Origin: Pedobacter sp.
GTDB taxonomy: Bacteria > Bacteroidota > Bacteroidia > Sphingobacteriales > Sphingobacteriaceae
DNA: 64,000 nt
Direction: 5' to 3'
NCBI RefSeq assembly: GCF_031119335.1
Contig: NZ_JAVHXT010000008.1
Coordinates: 60,487 to 124,486, forward strand
Shown here in pieces: positions 1-8,170 of the stretch. The first letter of the stretch is position 1. Each line of letters opens with the position of its first letter. A model generated the notes under the pieces. That model saw only the letters and a program-made list of their open reading frames with translations. It was not told the DNA's origin and made no database searches. Made by a program: the position numbers and the translations under genes.

Positions 1-1257
1 ATTACATTAATATCTGGGTTAGATGACACCGACAAATTTCCTCGCATAAGCGATGAAGAACTACTCACACTAGTTCAAAAACAAACATTTAAATATTTCT
101 GGGATTTCGGTCATCCTGCAAGTGGCATGGCTAGAGAAAGAAATACTTCTGGCAACACAGTTACCTCTGGCGGTTCGGGATTTGGCATAATGGCATTGGT
201 AATAGGCAGTCATCGTAATTTTATCAGCAGGGCTGATGCATTAGAAAGAGTGCAAAAAATCGTCAACTTCCTAAAAACTGCCGACCGCTTTCACGGCGCT
301 TATTCCCATTGGATAGACGGCAACACTGGAAAGGCAATCGCATTTAGCGCAAAAGACAATGGCGGCGATTTAGTAGAAACTTCTCTGCTAATGGCTGGCT
401 TGCTTACTGCCCGTCAGTATTTTGATGGTGCTAGTACAGTAGAAACCAACTTAAGAAACGACATCACTACACTATATAACCAAGTAGAATGGAGCTGGTA
501 CCAAAACGGAACAAACTCATTAACTTGGCATTGGAGCCCAACATTTAATTGGGATATCAATTTAAAAATACAGGGCTGGAATGAATGTTTAATAACTTAC
601 ATTTTAGCGGCATCCTCTCCTACCCATACTATTTCAAAAGCAGTGTACGATGAAGGTTGGGCAAGAAATGGAGCGATGAAAAACGGAAATACCTACTATG
701 GTGTTCAATTACCATTAGGAAGCCCCAGCGGTGGACCATTATTCCTATCGCACTACTCGTTTCTAGGTATCAACCCTAATGGATTAATGGATGCCTATGC
801 CAATTACGAAACTCAAAATAAAGCACACGCCATGATTAACTATAATTATTGCGTAGCTAATCCTGCGAAACATAACGGTTACAGCGCAGACTGTTGGGGC
901 TTAACAGCAAGCGATATACCGGGGGGATATACGGCTAGTTCGCCAACCAACGACAGGGGTGTAATTGCACCAACTGCGGCTTTAGCTTCATTTCCATACA
1001 CACCAACACAATCTATGGCAGCACTTAAATTCTTCTATTATAAGTTAGGAGACAAAATTTGGAAAGAATATGGTTTCGTAGATGCCTTCAATCTAAATGA
1101 CCCTTGGTTTGCTACTTCGCACTTAGCGATAGACCAAGGTCCAATCATTATCATGATAGAAAACCATAGAAGCAAATTACTTTGGAACTTATTGATGAGT
1201 GCTCCAGAAATTAAATCAGGGATGGGGAAGTTAGGTTTCTCTAGTCCAAACCTTTAA
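1..1257 (+). CDS. GH144-type endo-beta-1,2-glucanase / glucoamylase-family protein (5' end outside window)
   Basis: The frame is open from base 1, so the gene starts upstream of the window. The first ATG (127) is internal, because the 42 codons before it align with residues about 30-70 of the next gene. The visible 418 residues have the pattern of the glucoamylase-like family (Pfam PF10091, CAZy GH144): an SGFGIM motif, ADRFHGA, GGDLVETS, a W-rich HWSPTFNWD stretch, GWNECLITY, and a C-terminal DQGPIIIMIENHRS. Characterised GH144 members cleave beta-1,2-glucan to sophorooligosaccharides. It is paralogous over its whole visible length to the gene at 1449 and sits upstream of a GH3 beta-glucosidase, so a joint role in beta-1,2-glucan use is inferred. 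The signal peptide is outside the window. Family assignment is firm; substrate is inferred. Confidence 0.88.
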   Translation: MTLISGLDDTDKFPRISDEELLTLVQKQTFKYFWDFGHPASGMARERNTSGNTVTSGGSGFGIMALVIGSHRNFISRADALERVQKIVNFLKTADRFHGAYSHWIDGNTGKAIAFSAKDNGGDLVETSLLMAGLLTARQYFDGASTVETNLRNDITTLYNQVEWSWYQNGTNSLTWHWSPTFNWDINLKIQGWNECLITYILAASSPTHTISKAVYDEGWARNGAMKNGNTYYGVQLPLGSPSGGPLFLSHYSFLGINPNGLMDAYANYETQNKAHAMINYNYCVANPAKHNGYSADCWGLTASDIPGGYTASSPTNDRGVIAPTAALASFPYTPTQSMAALKFFYYKLGDKIWKEYGFVDAFNLNDPWFATSHLAIDQGPIIIMIENHRSKLLWNLLMSAPEIKSGMGKLGFSSPNL

Positions 1258-1264
1258 ACATATA

Positions 1265-1451
1265 AAACACACAAATGAACCCAAAAGGATTACAATCAAA
1301 CCGAAAACCCTATTAATCCTGAGGCTCCATTTGACAAAGAAAACATAAACACAACACACAAATGAACCCGAAAGGATTGCAATCAAAACAAAAAAACGCT
1401 ATTAATCCTGAGGCTCCATTTGACAACTGAAAACATAAATACACACAAATG
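1265..1451 (+). repeat. 87-bp tandem repeat ending in the start codon of the next gene
   Basis: The gap between the two glucanase genes is almost entirely two near-identical 87-bp units plus a truncated third. Each unit begins with the same start context (ACACACAAATG) at 1275, 1362 and 1449, and the third of these ATGs is the real start of the downstream gene. Each of the two upstream ATGs opens a very short frame beginning MNPKGLQS: 13 codons in unit 1, 22 codons in unit 2. The frames diverge because unit 1 lacks 2 bases in an A-rich run. This looks like amplification of a leader, including its initiation region. Confidence 0.85.
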
Positions 1452-2774
1452 AAACTTAAATTGTTAATCCCTTTTCTCGCCCTTTTAGGAAGCTGCTCGG
1501 TCAGTAAAACCACCAATAAAACACAAAAACTATCTGATGATGAACTTTTAACCGAAGTTCAACGTCAAACTTACAAGTACTTTTACGAAGGTGCAGAACC
1601 AACTTCTGGCTTAGCTAGAGAGCGCTATCATAGCGACAACATTTACGGAAAACACGATAAAGATATCATCGCCACTGGCGCAAGTGGTTTCGGTATTATG
1701 GGAACCATTGTGGCTATTGAGCGTAAGTTCATCACTAGAGAACAAGGTTATGCACATCTTAAAAAAGGGTTAGATTTTTTGGAAAAGGCCGATAGATTTC
1801 ATGGCGCTTGGGCACATTGGATGCATCCCTCTGGTAAAGCAAAAGAATTTGGCAAAGATGACGATGCAGGCGATATAGTAGAAACTTCTTTCTTGGCACA
1901 AGCATTAGTAACATTACGTCAATACTATCAAAATGGCAATGCCGATGAAAAAACATTAGCAAAAAAGGCCGATGAACTTTGGAAAGGCATTGAGTGGGAT
2001 TTCTACAGACAGAATAACAAAAACGTTTTGTATTGGCACTGGTCGCCAAAATCTGCTTGGAAAATGAACTTCGCCATTACTGGTTACAACGAATGTTTAA
2101 TCACTTATGTGATGGCAGCCTGCTCACCTACTCACGGTGTTCCAGCAGAAGTTTACCACCAAGGTTGGGCAAAAAATGGAGCTATGAACACCGACATTTC
2201 AATGTACGGGCATCCAATTAAATTGAAACACAACGTAGTTGGCGAAAGTGTTGGTCCACTTTTTTGGGCGCACTATTCGTATTTAGGTTTAAACCCTAAA
2301 GGCTTAAAAGATAAATACGCCGATTATTGGCAAGAGAACAGAAATCACACCCTAATTAACTACGATTACGCTATTGCCAATCCAAAAGGCTTTAAAGGTT
2401 ATGGCAAAAATTCTTGGGGAATGACGGCAAGTTATTCGGTAAAAGGCTATGCAGCTCATATGCCTAACGAAGATTTTGGGGTCATCAGTCCAACCGCAGC
2501 ATTATCTTCATATCCTTACACGCCAAAAGAAAGTATGCAAATGATCAGACATCTTTATGAAAACATGAAGGACAAAGTTTGGGGCGAATTTGGTTTTTAC
2601 GATGCTTACAGCGAAACTGCCAATTGGTATCCGAAAAGATATTTAGGTATAGATCAAGGTCCAATTGTAGTGATGATAGAAAACGGTCGTACTGGATTAC
2701 TTTGGAAACTGTTTATGAGCGCTCCAGAAATACAACAAGGATTAACAAAACTAGGTTTTACCTACTCAAAATAG
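1449..2774 (+). CDS. GH144-type endo-beta-1,2-glucanase / glucoamylase-family lipoprotein
   Basis: 441 residues with an N-terminal lipoprotein signal (LLGSC, acylated Cys near residue 16), so probably outer-membrane or periplasmic. The rest is a single glucoamylase-like (PF10091/GH144) (alpha/alpha)6-barrel type domain: SGFGIM, ADRFHGAWAHW, DDAGDIVETSF, HWSPKSAW, GYNECLITYVM, SPTHGVP and the C-terminal GIDQGPIVVMIENGRTGLLW. It is a tandem paralogue of the preceding gene and lies 6 bp before a GH3 beta-glucosidase, suggesting a co-transcribed set in which the endo-enzyme releases sophorooligosaccharides and GH3 converts them to glucose. The start is fixed by the lipoprotein signal. Activity on another glucan cannot be excluded. 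Confidence 0.9.
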   Translation: MKLKLLIPFLALLGSCSVSKTTNKTQKLSDDELLTEVQRQTYKYFYEGAEPTSGLARERYHSDNIYGKHDKDIIATGASGFGIMGTIVAIERKFITREQGYAHLKKGLDFLEKADRFHGAWAHWMHPSGKAKEFGKDDDAGDIVETSFLAQALVTLRQYYQNGNADEKTLAKKADELWKGIEWDFYRQNNKNVLYWHWSPKSAWKMNFAITGYNECLITYVMAACSPTHGVPAEVYHQGWAKNGAMNTDISMYGHPIKLKHNVVGESVGPLFWAHYSYLGLNPKGLKDKYADYWQENRNHTLINYDYAIANPKGFKGYGKNSWGMTASYSVKGYAAHMPNEDFGVISPTAALSSYPYTPKESMQMIRHLYENMKDKVWGEFGFYDAYSETANWYPKRYLGIDQGPIVVMIENGRTGLLWKLFMSAPEIQQGLTKLGFTYSK

Positions 2775-2780
2775 ATATAC

Positions 2781-5072
2781 ATGAAGAGAATTTTCGTAGC
2801 ATTTGCCCTTGCACTAACTTTGCCAACTTTTGCACAACAGAAGAAAGCAGCACCTACCGAAAAACAGAAAATGGATGCTTTCATCAGCAACCTAATGTCT
2901 AAAATGACGGTTGATGAAAAGATTGGCCAATTAAATTTGGTTACCGGGGGTGAAGCCACTACTGGAGCAGCAGTAAGTACTGGTGTGGAAGCTAAAATAG
3001 CTAAAGGCAACGTTGGTGGTATCTTCAGTTTAACTACGCCACAAAAAATCCGTAAGGCACAAGAAATTGCGATGCGCAGCAGATTAAAAATACCGATGAT
3101 TTTTGGTCAAGATGTGATACATGGTTACAAAACTACTTTCCCTATTCCATTAGCCTTGGCTGCGAGCTGGGATATGTCATTAATAGAAAAAACGGCTAGA
3201 GTTGCTGCAATTGAAGCAACCGCCGATGGTTTAAACTGGACTTTCTCGCCCATGGTAGATTTAGCCCGCGACCCACGTTGGGGACGTGTTGCAGAAGGTA
3301 GTGGCGAAGACCCTTTTTTGGGTTCGGCAATTGCAAGAGCGATGGTTAAAGGCTACCAAGGCGATGATTTAAAAGCAGTGAATACGATGATGGCTTGCGT
3401 AAAGCATTTGGCTTTATATGGTGCATCTGAAGCTGGTAGAGATTACAACACTACCGATATGAGCTTCGACAGAATGTACAACGAATATTTACCTCCCTAT
3501 AAAGCAGCTATTGATGCTGGTGCAGGTAGTGTGATGGTTTCTTTTAACGATATAAACGGTGTTCCGGCTACAGCTAACAAATGGCTATTAACCGATTTAC
3601 TACGTAAAGAATGGGGCTTTAAAGGCTTTGTGGCATCAGATTATACCGGGGTTAGCGAGCTAATTGCACATGGTTTAGGCGATTTAAAAACGGTATCTGG
3701 CTTGGCCTTAAAAGCTGGAACCGATATGGATATGGTAAGTGAAGGATTTTTGACTACCCTAAAAGACAATTTAAAAGAGGGTAAAGTCACCATCACTCAA
3801 ATCAACACCGCTTGTCGATTAATCTTAGAGGCAAAATACAAGTTAGGCTTGTTTGATGATCCTTTCAAATATTGCAACGACGAAAGAGCTGCTAAAGAAA
3901 TTTTAACCCCAGAAAATTTAAAATTTGCTCGCGAAACCGCTACCAAAACGTTCGTGCTATTAAAGAACGAAAAGCAAACTTTACCATTGCAAAGAAAAGG
4001 TACTATCGCTTTAATCGGCCCTTTGGCAAATACTGCGAGCAATATGCCAGGTACTTGGAGCGTAAATGCTGATATGTCAAAAGTGCCTACCCTACTGCAA
4101 GGTTTAACTGAGGTTGCTGGCGACAAAGTAAAAATCGTACACGCTTTGGGCTCTAACTTAATTGGCGACCCTAACCAACAAATTTGGGGAACCGCTCATG
4201 GTAGAGATATTCCTCGCGATAACCGACCTGAAAGTGAAATCATAGCAGAAGCAGTAAAAATTGCTGAGAAAGCCGATGTAGTGGTGGCTGCTTTAGGTGA
4301 AGGTTCAGAAATGAGTGGAGAAGCTTCGAGCCGTACAGATATTGGCATTCCAGATACACAGAAAAAGTTGTTAGAAGCTTTATTAAAGACCGGCAAACCT
4401 GTAGTTTTAGTGCTATTTGCTGGTCGCCCTATGACTTTAACTTGGGAGCAAGCAAACGTTCCGGCAATTCTTAATGTTTGGTTTGGTGGCGTAGAAGCAG
4501 CAAAAGCCATTGGCGATGTGTTGTTTGGAGATGTTAATCCTTCAGGTAAAATCACCATGACTTTCCCGCAAAACGTTGGGCAAATTCCGTTGTATTATGC
4601 ACATAAAAATACTGGCCGCCCGCTTGGCGATAGACCTTGGTACAGCAGATTTTGGTCTAACTATTTAGATGTATCTAATGACCCACTTTATCCTTTTGGT
4701 TTTGGTTTAAGTTACACCACTTTCAACTATGGCGATGTTAAAATCAGCAATAACACCTTAAAACCTGGGCAAAAAATAACGGTAACTATAACCGTAACCA
4801 ATAGTGGTTCAGTTGCTGGAGAAGAAGTGGTACAACTTTACATCCGCGATTTGGTGGGTACAAGCACCAGACCAGTAAAAGAACTGAAAGGTTTCCAGAA
4901 AATCAGCCTAAAACCTGGCGAAACCAAAACGGTTAGCTTTTCTATTACAGAAGATATGCTAAGGTTTTACAACAGTCAGTTGAAATTTGTATCTGAAGCT
5001 GGAGATTTCAAAGCATTTGTAGGTACAAACTCTAGAGATGTAAAAGAAGTAGATTTTAAATTAGTGAAGTAA
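2781..5072 (+). CDS. bglX: GH3 beta-glucosidase (BglX type)
   Basis: 763 residues, the normal size for BglX-type periplasmic beta-glucosidases. A signal peptide ends near TFAQ (residue about 19). Order: GH3 N-terminal TIM barrel with GQDVIHGY, RDPRWGRVAEGSGEDPFLGS and KHLALYGASEAGRDYN; the catalytic nucleophile is Asp287 in GFVASDYTG. The GH3 C-terminal alpha/beta sandwich follows (GEGSEMSGEASSR, LFAGRPM), then a fibronectin-III-like tail (EEVVQLYIRD...KELKGF). It starts 6 bp after the GH144 gene, so co-transcription is likely. GH3 enzymes paired with GH144 elsewhere are sophorose/beta-1,2-oligoglucoside hydrolases; that substrate is inferred from context only. Confidence 0.93.
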   Translation: MKRIFVAFALALTLPTFAQQKKAAPTEKQKMDAFISNLMSKMTVDEKIGQLNLVTGGEATTGAAVSTGVEAKIAKGNVGGIFSLTTPQKIRKAQEIAMRSRLKIPMIFGQDVIHGYKTTFPIPLALAASWDMSLIEKTARVAAIEATADGLNWTFSPMVDLARDPRWGRVAEGSGEDPFLGSAIARAMVKGYQGDDLKAVNTMMACVKHLALYGASEAGRDYNTTDMSFDRMYNEYLPPYKAAIDAGAGSVMVSFNDINGVPATANKWLLTDLLRKEWGFKGFVASDYTGVSELIAHGLGDLKTVSGLALKAGTDMDMVSEGFLTTLKDNLKEGKVTITQINTACRLILEAKYKLGLFDDPFKYCNDERAAKEILTPENLKFARETATKTFVLLKNEKQTLPLQRKGTIALIGPLANTASNMPGTWSVNADMSKVPTLLQGLTEVAGDKVKIVHALGSNLIGDPNQQIWGTAHGRDIPRDNRPESEIIAEAVKIAEKADVVVAALGEGSEMSGEASSRTDIGIPDTQKKLLEALLKTGKPVVLVLFAGRPMTLTWEQANVPAILNVWFGGVEAAKAIGDVLFGDVNPSGKITMTFPQNVGQIPLYYAHKNTGRPLGDRPWYSRFWSNYLDVSNDPLYPFGFGLSYTTFNYGDVKISNNTLKPGQKITVTITVTNSGSVAGEEVVQLYIRDLVGTSTRPVKELKGFQKISLKPGETKTVSFSITEDMLRFYNSQLKFVSEAGDFKAFVGTNSRDVKEVDFKLVK

Positions 5073-5090
5073 TTTAACCACATTTATTGT

Positions 5091-5175
5091 AGACTTACGA
5101 AGTTTTTAAACGGCGAAGCCCTCAACTTTTCCATAAGAAAAATAAAATTAAGCTAAAGTTAAACTTCGTAAGTCT
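5091..5175. repeat. Palindromic repeat (ACTTACGAAGTTT family) with 50-nt loop
   Basis: AGACTTACGAAGTTTTTA and its inverted copy TAAACTTCGTAAGTCT flank a roughly 50-nt loop just after bglX. The same arms recur as tight 33-bp palindromes at 30223-30255 and 49532-49564, and as a half site near 48989. It could act as a terminator or mRNA end here. Confidence 0.7.
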
Positions 5176-5185
5176 TTTTCATTTT

Positions 5186-5237
5186 CGTCATTGCGAGAGT
5201 TTACTCCGACTATCGGAGAGGCACGACGAAGCAATCT
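5186..5237 (+). repeat. Interspersed GTCATTGCGAG..GAAGCAATCT repeat
   Basis: One half-element with an inner hairpin (CTCCGA-CTA-TCGGAG). It ends 10 bp before the start codon of the esterase gene, so it forms most of that gene's leader. Related copies are at 19616, 30267 and 60381. Confidence 0.7.
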
Positions 5238-5247
5238 TTAAATTATT

Positions 5248-6024
5248 ATGAAAAAAACAGCCGCATTACTACTTCTACTCTCCCTAAGCATAACAGCCTT
5301 TGCGCAAGACCTTTCACTCTATAAAAAAGAAAACTTCGTTACCAAAGGCGATACCTTGAAATACCGCATCCTCTACCCTAAAAATTTCGATACCAATAAA
5401 AAATATCCAATAATACTTTTCTTACATGGCCGGGGCGAAAGCGGCAACGACAACGAGCGTCAGTTAGCAAATGGAGGCAAGCTTTTCTTAAACGAAAACT
5501 TTAGAAACAGCAACGAAGTCATCACTATTTTTCCGCAGTGTAGCCAAAACAGTTATTGGGCTAATGTGGAGATTGATACAGTAAACACCAAACGTTTTTT
5601 CACCTTTGTACAAGGTGGTCAGCCAACAAAATCGATGGATCTTGTACTTCAATTTACAGACCAATTTTTCAAAAATTCCTTTGTTGATCCTACTAGAATT
5701 TATGTCGGCGGCCTATCTATGGGCGGTATGGGCACCTTCGAAATCCTAAGAAGAAAACCAAAAACTTTTGCAGCAGCATTTGCTATTTGCGGTGGCGACA
5801 ACGTCAAAAACGTAAAGAAATACAAGCACACCCCACTTTGGATTTTTCATGGCGGTTTAGATGACGTGGTAACTCCTCAATTTTCGCACGGCATTTACCG
5901 AGAAAGAAAAAAATTAGGCAACGAAGCCAAGTTTACACTATATTTAAAGGCAAATCACAACAGTTGGGATAGCGCCTTTGCAGAACCAGAATTGCTGCCT
6001 TGGCTACTATCGCATAAAAAGTAA
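5248..6024 (+). CDS. Secreted alpha/beta-hydrolase (esterase / phospholipase-carboxylesterase-like)
   Basis: 258 residues with a signal peptide (cleavage near ITAFAQ, residue about 20), so exported. An alpha/beta-hydrolase fold is indicated by the FLHGRGESG oxyanion region near residue 55, the nucleophile elbow GLSMGGMG with Ser157, an acid in WIFHGGLDDVV and a candidate catalytic His in KANHNSW. This pattern matches predicted PHB-depolymerase/dienelactone-hydrolase-like esterases often found near Bacteroidota carbohydrate loci. The substrate is unknown; an acyl or carbohydrate esterase is possible given the neighbouring glycosidases. The leader contains an interspersed repeat that separates it from the glucanase operon. 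Confidence 0.8.
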   Translation: MKKTAALLLLLSLSITAFAQDLSLYKKENFVTKGDTLKYRILYPKNFDTNKKYPIILFLHGRGESGNDNERQLANGGKLFLNENFRNSNEVITIFPQCSQNSYWANVEIDTVNTKRFFTFVQGGQPTKSMDLVLQFTDQFFKNSFVDPTRIYVGGLSMGGMGTFEILRRKPKTFAAAFAICGGDNVKNVKKYKHTPLWIFHGGLDDVVTPQFSHGIYRERKKLGNEAKFTLYLKANHNSWDSAFAEPELLPWLLSHKK

Positions 6025-6051
6025 AACAGACAACTATATTTAAGTAAAGAC

Positions 6052-6070
6052 GCACAATATGCGTCTCAAA
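6052..6070. repeat. AGACGC-GCGTCT palindrome overlapping an upstream ATG
   Basis: A short hairpin (AGACGC, 7-nt loop, GCGTCT) contains the first in-frame ATG (6059) of the DUF1569 frame, which argues that translation starts at the second ATG, 6074. Confidence 0.5.
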
Positions 6071-6073
6071 AAG

Positions 6074-6541
6074 ATGGAAAAAATGGACTTACCCAACATC
6101 TTCAGCAAAGAGGTTTCGGAAGGTGTTATCGATAGAATTAATCAATTAAGCCCTAATTCTCAGCCATTGTGGGGCAAAATGAATGCGGCGCAAATGTTTG
6201 CGCATTGCTGCGTGGCTTACGAAATGGTCTATACCGACAAACATCCAAAACCAGGTTTTTTCATGGGCTTTATCTTAAAAACTTTCGTAAAAAAAATGGT
6301 AGTTAGCCCTAAACCATATCCTAAAAGTTCTAAAACCGCTCCAGCTTTTTTAGTTAGCGATGAGAAAAATTTCGAAGCAGAAAAGCAACGCTTAATCGAC
6401 TATATCCGCGAAACCGAAGTGCTTGGTTCTTATATATTTGATGGCAAAAAGTCACTTTCATTTGGCCATTTAAGTGCCAACGAATGGAATAATATGTTCT
6501 ACAAACACATCGACCACCATTTAAAACAGTTTGGCGTCTAG
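6074..6541 (+). CDS. DUF1569 (DinB-like fold) protein
   Basis: About 155 residues, cytoplasmic, no signal peptide. It has the DUF1569 pattern: an N-terminal helix with INQLSPNSQPLWGKMNAAQMFAHC, a second conserved stretch KPYPKSSKTAPAFLVSDEKNFEAEKQRL, and a C-terminal FGHLSANEWNNMFYKHIDHHLKQFG. These resemble DinB-superfamily four-helix metal-binding proteins (His in AHC and in the HIDHH segment). Function is unknown. I chose ATG 6074 over 6059 because the latter lies in a short palindrome. Confidence 0.8.
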   Translation: MEKMDLPNIFSKEVSEGVIDRINQLSPNSQPLWGKMNAAQMFAHCCVAYEMVYTDKHPKPGFFMGFILKTFVKKMVVSPKPYPKSSKTAPAFLVSDEKNFEAEKQRLIDYIRETEVLGSYIFDGKKSLSFGHLSANEWNNMFYKHIDHHLKQFGV

Positions 6542-6845
6542 TCTTTCTTGAAAAGCAAGTTTCTGTACGTTTCGCCTACATCAGCCCCGCCTTTTGCTAA
6601 ACCCAATTAACATTGGGTACCGCTGTCAGTCGGGTTTAAAATGCAATAACAGTTTTTCAAACCTTAATTTCCTAACAACATTTTGCTAATAGATAGCTTC
6701 CTAACGGATATTCCTAGAAACAAGGAATGTGGACTGAAAATCTTCAATACGCCGCTTTTGAGATTTAGAATATCTGCCAACTAAATACAAATTTTAATCG
6801 AACCGAAATTTCAAGAAAATTTTAGATATTTAACCTAAAGTTGCA
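6542..6845. other. Intergenic stretch with partial interspersed repeat
   Basis: No gene seen. 6575-6655 resembles the repeat family with arms GCCCCGC.. and ..GTCGGGTTTAAA that recurs near 20320, 34725 and 41640. The remainder is AT-rich without recognisable structure. Confidence 0.5.
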
Positions 6846-6908
6846 TAAAGCCTACCCAAATTGGAGGGATATGCGCTACTTTATTGCGCATATATATAAG
6901 TTAGCGGT
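6846..6908. repeat. Cassette-boundary-like inverted repeat 1
   Basis: A perfect ATATGCGC/GCGCATAT hairpin is followed by GTTAGCGGT (6900-6908), 24 nt before the next start codon. The same GTTAGCGGT edge appears before the next small gene. The left edge (GCCTACCC at 6850) is a degenerate match to GCCTACCGCTAAC at 7262. Confidence 0.5.
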
Positions 6909-6931
6909 AAGCTTGACAAGATTGTAAATCG

Positions 6932-7252
6932 ATGAAAATATTTATTACAATAATACTAATCCTCATTGCTCTTATTGCCATTGTAATCCTGACGTTTTAC
7001 CTCTTGTGGTTCATTCCTCTAAGAAAAAAGGAGCCAGGTTTTGAATATGTACACGTTGACGAAGATGGCTCAGTACGAGAGTTGGACAAAGATGAAATAG
7101 AATATCTATCAACAGAATTTGAGCCAGCGGACGGTGGAAGACCTTATATAAAGAACAGGTATAGTCAGCTGACACCAGACAAAAAGATTTGTGGCTATAT
7201 TTTAAGAAGGCGTGTACCAAGACATCTTGAAATCAGGCCGATAAAAACTTAG
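6932..7252 (+). CDS. Small single-pass membrane protein, unknown function
   Basis: 106 residues. Residues about 3-29 form one strongly hydrophobic helix (IFITIILILIALIAIVILTF...LLWF) followed by RKK, giving an N-out/C-in or signal-anchor topology with a soluble C-terminal domain of about 75 residues. That domain is rich in Asp/Glu then Arg (FEYVHVDEDGSVREL, ...RRRVPRHLE). I do not recognise the family. The gene sits between two inverted-repeat structures (GTTAGCGGT 24 nt upstream, ACCGCTAAC 14 nt downstream of its stop), the same spacing as the following gene, suggesting it travels as a cassette-like accessory unit. Confidence 0.65.
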   Translation: MKIFITIILILIALIAIVILTFYLLWFIPLRKKEPGFEYVHVDEDGSVRELDKDEIEYLSTEFEPADGGRPYIKNRYSQLTPDKKICGYILRRRVPRHLEIRPIKT

Positions 7253-7265
7253 ACAGATAAAGCCT

Positions 7266-7401
7266 ACCGCTAACAGTGGTTTGGCAAAAGGCGGGCTGAA
7301 CGTCTCCGAATGAAACTAATTGCTAAATTTGAACTTGTCGGCTCCGAGTGAAGTAAGTGCCAGAAAACCCGCCCTTCGCGAAGCCGCAAAACGTTAGCGG
7401 T
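7266..7401. repeat. attC-like long imperfect inverted repeat (cassette boundary 2)
   Basis: 136 bp with outer edges ACCGCTAAC (7266-7274) and GTTAGCGGT (7393-7401), and nested inner arms GTTTGGC../..GCCGCAAAAC and AAGGCGGGC/CCCGCCCTT, enclosing a central unpaired region. Size and nested-arm organisation resemble integron attC sites, but the edges do not fit the classical RYYYAAC/GTTRRRY consensus and no integrase is present. Integron relation is therefore only a hypothesis. Confidence 0.55.
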
Positions 7402-7425
7402 CAGGTAACTAACAACACAACAACA

Positions 7426-8073
7426 ATGAAAAGAACTTTAATCATTATGGGTTTTATAGCGACAATCTTAAACTTGTTCAGCTGTTCGGGACAGACAACG
7501 AATGACAAAGATAAACTGCCCAAAGAAATGGAAGAACAAATTACTAATTCAGTTGAAGCATTTAAAAACAGACCTATTCATAAAGAATTGACAGAACAAA
7601 TTATTGACACAACTTCGGACGAAAATCTTTTACAAGTGGTTTTTGACAACCTATCAGAAAAACAATCAACTGACTACGAAAAGGAATATGAAACCGTGTT
7701 GAGTTGGAACAAACCAAGACAAGCAATTTATATGATTTGGGCGTTAGAAGCAGAAGTAAATAATGGCGGTTACAATCAATTCTACTTCAACTCAAGTGGA
7801 CAATTTTATAAACATTTAGTAGACGCTTTAAAACTTATTGGTGCAAATAAGTTTGCTGACTTGACCAAAAGAGCCAATGAAACTTTTGAAAAAGAAAATC
7901 CCAAAATAACTCAACATCAAGACGGCACATTAGAAGGTTTCAGCAAATCATATGACGACAATCCACTAAACAAATATGACGATGAATTTTATGACCTTTA
8001 CAAAACGGAAAACTTGCAACAAATACAAATTGACTACATACGAAAAAACAAAAAAGAATTTATAGACAAATGA
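7426..8073 (+). CDS. DUF4375 (DMP19-like) lipoprotein
   Basis: 215 residues from ATG 7426. This start gives a clean lipoprotein signal (MGFIATILNLFSCSG, Cys near residue 20); the earlier in-frame ATG at 7357 lies inside the upstream inverted repeat. The mature part contains the DUF4375/DMP19-like domain: an IYMIWALEAEVNNGGYNQFYFNSSG core near residues 102-126, followed by helices with LKLIGANKFADLTKRANE and a C-terminal YDDEFYDLYK. DUF4375 proteins are generally of unknown function and common as isolated accessory genes in Bacteroidota. Flanked by GTTAGCGGT 25 nt upstream and ACCGCTAAC 20 nt downstream. Confidence 0.8.
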   Translation: MKRTLIIMGFIATILNLFSCSGQTTNDKDKLPKEMEEQITNSVEAFKNRPIHKELTEQIIDTTSDENLLQVVFDNLSEKQSTDYEKEYETVLSWNKPRQAIYMIWALEAEVNNGGYNQFYFNSSGQFYKHLVDALKLIGANKFADLTKRANETFEKENPKITQHQDGTLEGFSKSYDDNPLNKYDDEFYDLYKTENLQQIQIDYIRKNKKEFIDK

Positions 8074-8093
8074 CACGAAAAACAGAAGCCCGA

Positions 8094-8102
8094 ACCGCTA
8101 AC
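8094..8102. repeat. Cassette-boundary half-site ACCGCTAAC
   Basis: Twenty nt after the DUF4375 stop. Sequence 3' of it (from about 8112, AATTTTGCC...) is duplicated at 8560, immediately after the GTTAG edge of the next inverted repeat. The duplication boundary therefore coincides with a cassette edge. Confidence 0.45.
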
Positions 8103-8170
8103 ATCGTATTGACAATTTTGCCAAAAGCCGACCGTAAACAAAAGAACTGACAAAATATTTGACAATTTAA

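Noticed and set aside
6059..6073. ATG 6059 as DUF1569 start
   Set aside because: It lies inside a GCGTCT palindrome; the ATG at 6074 gives the family's usual N-terminus.
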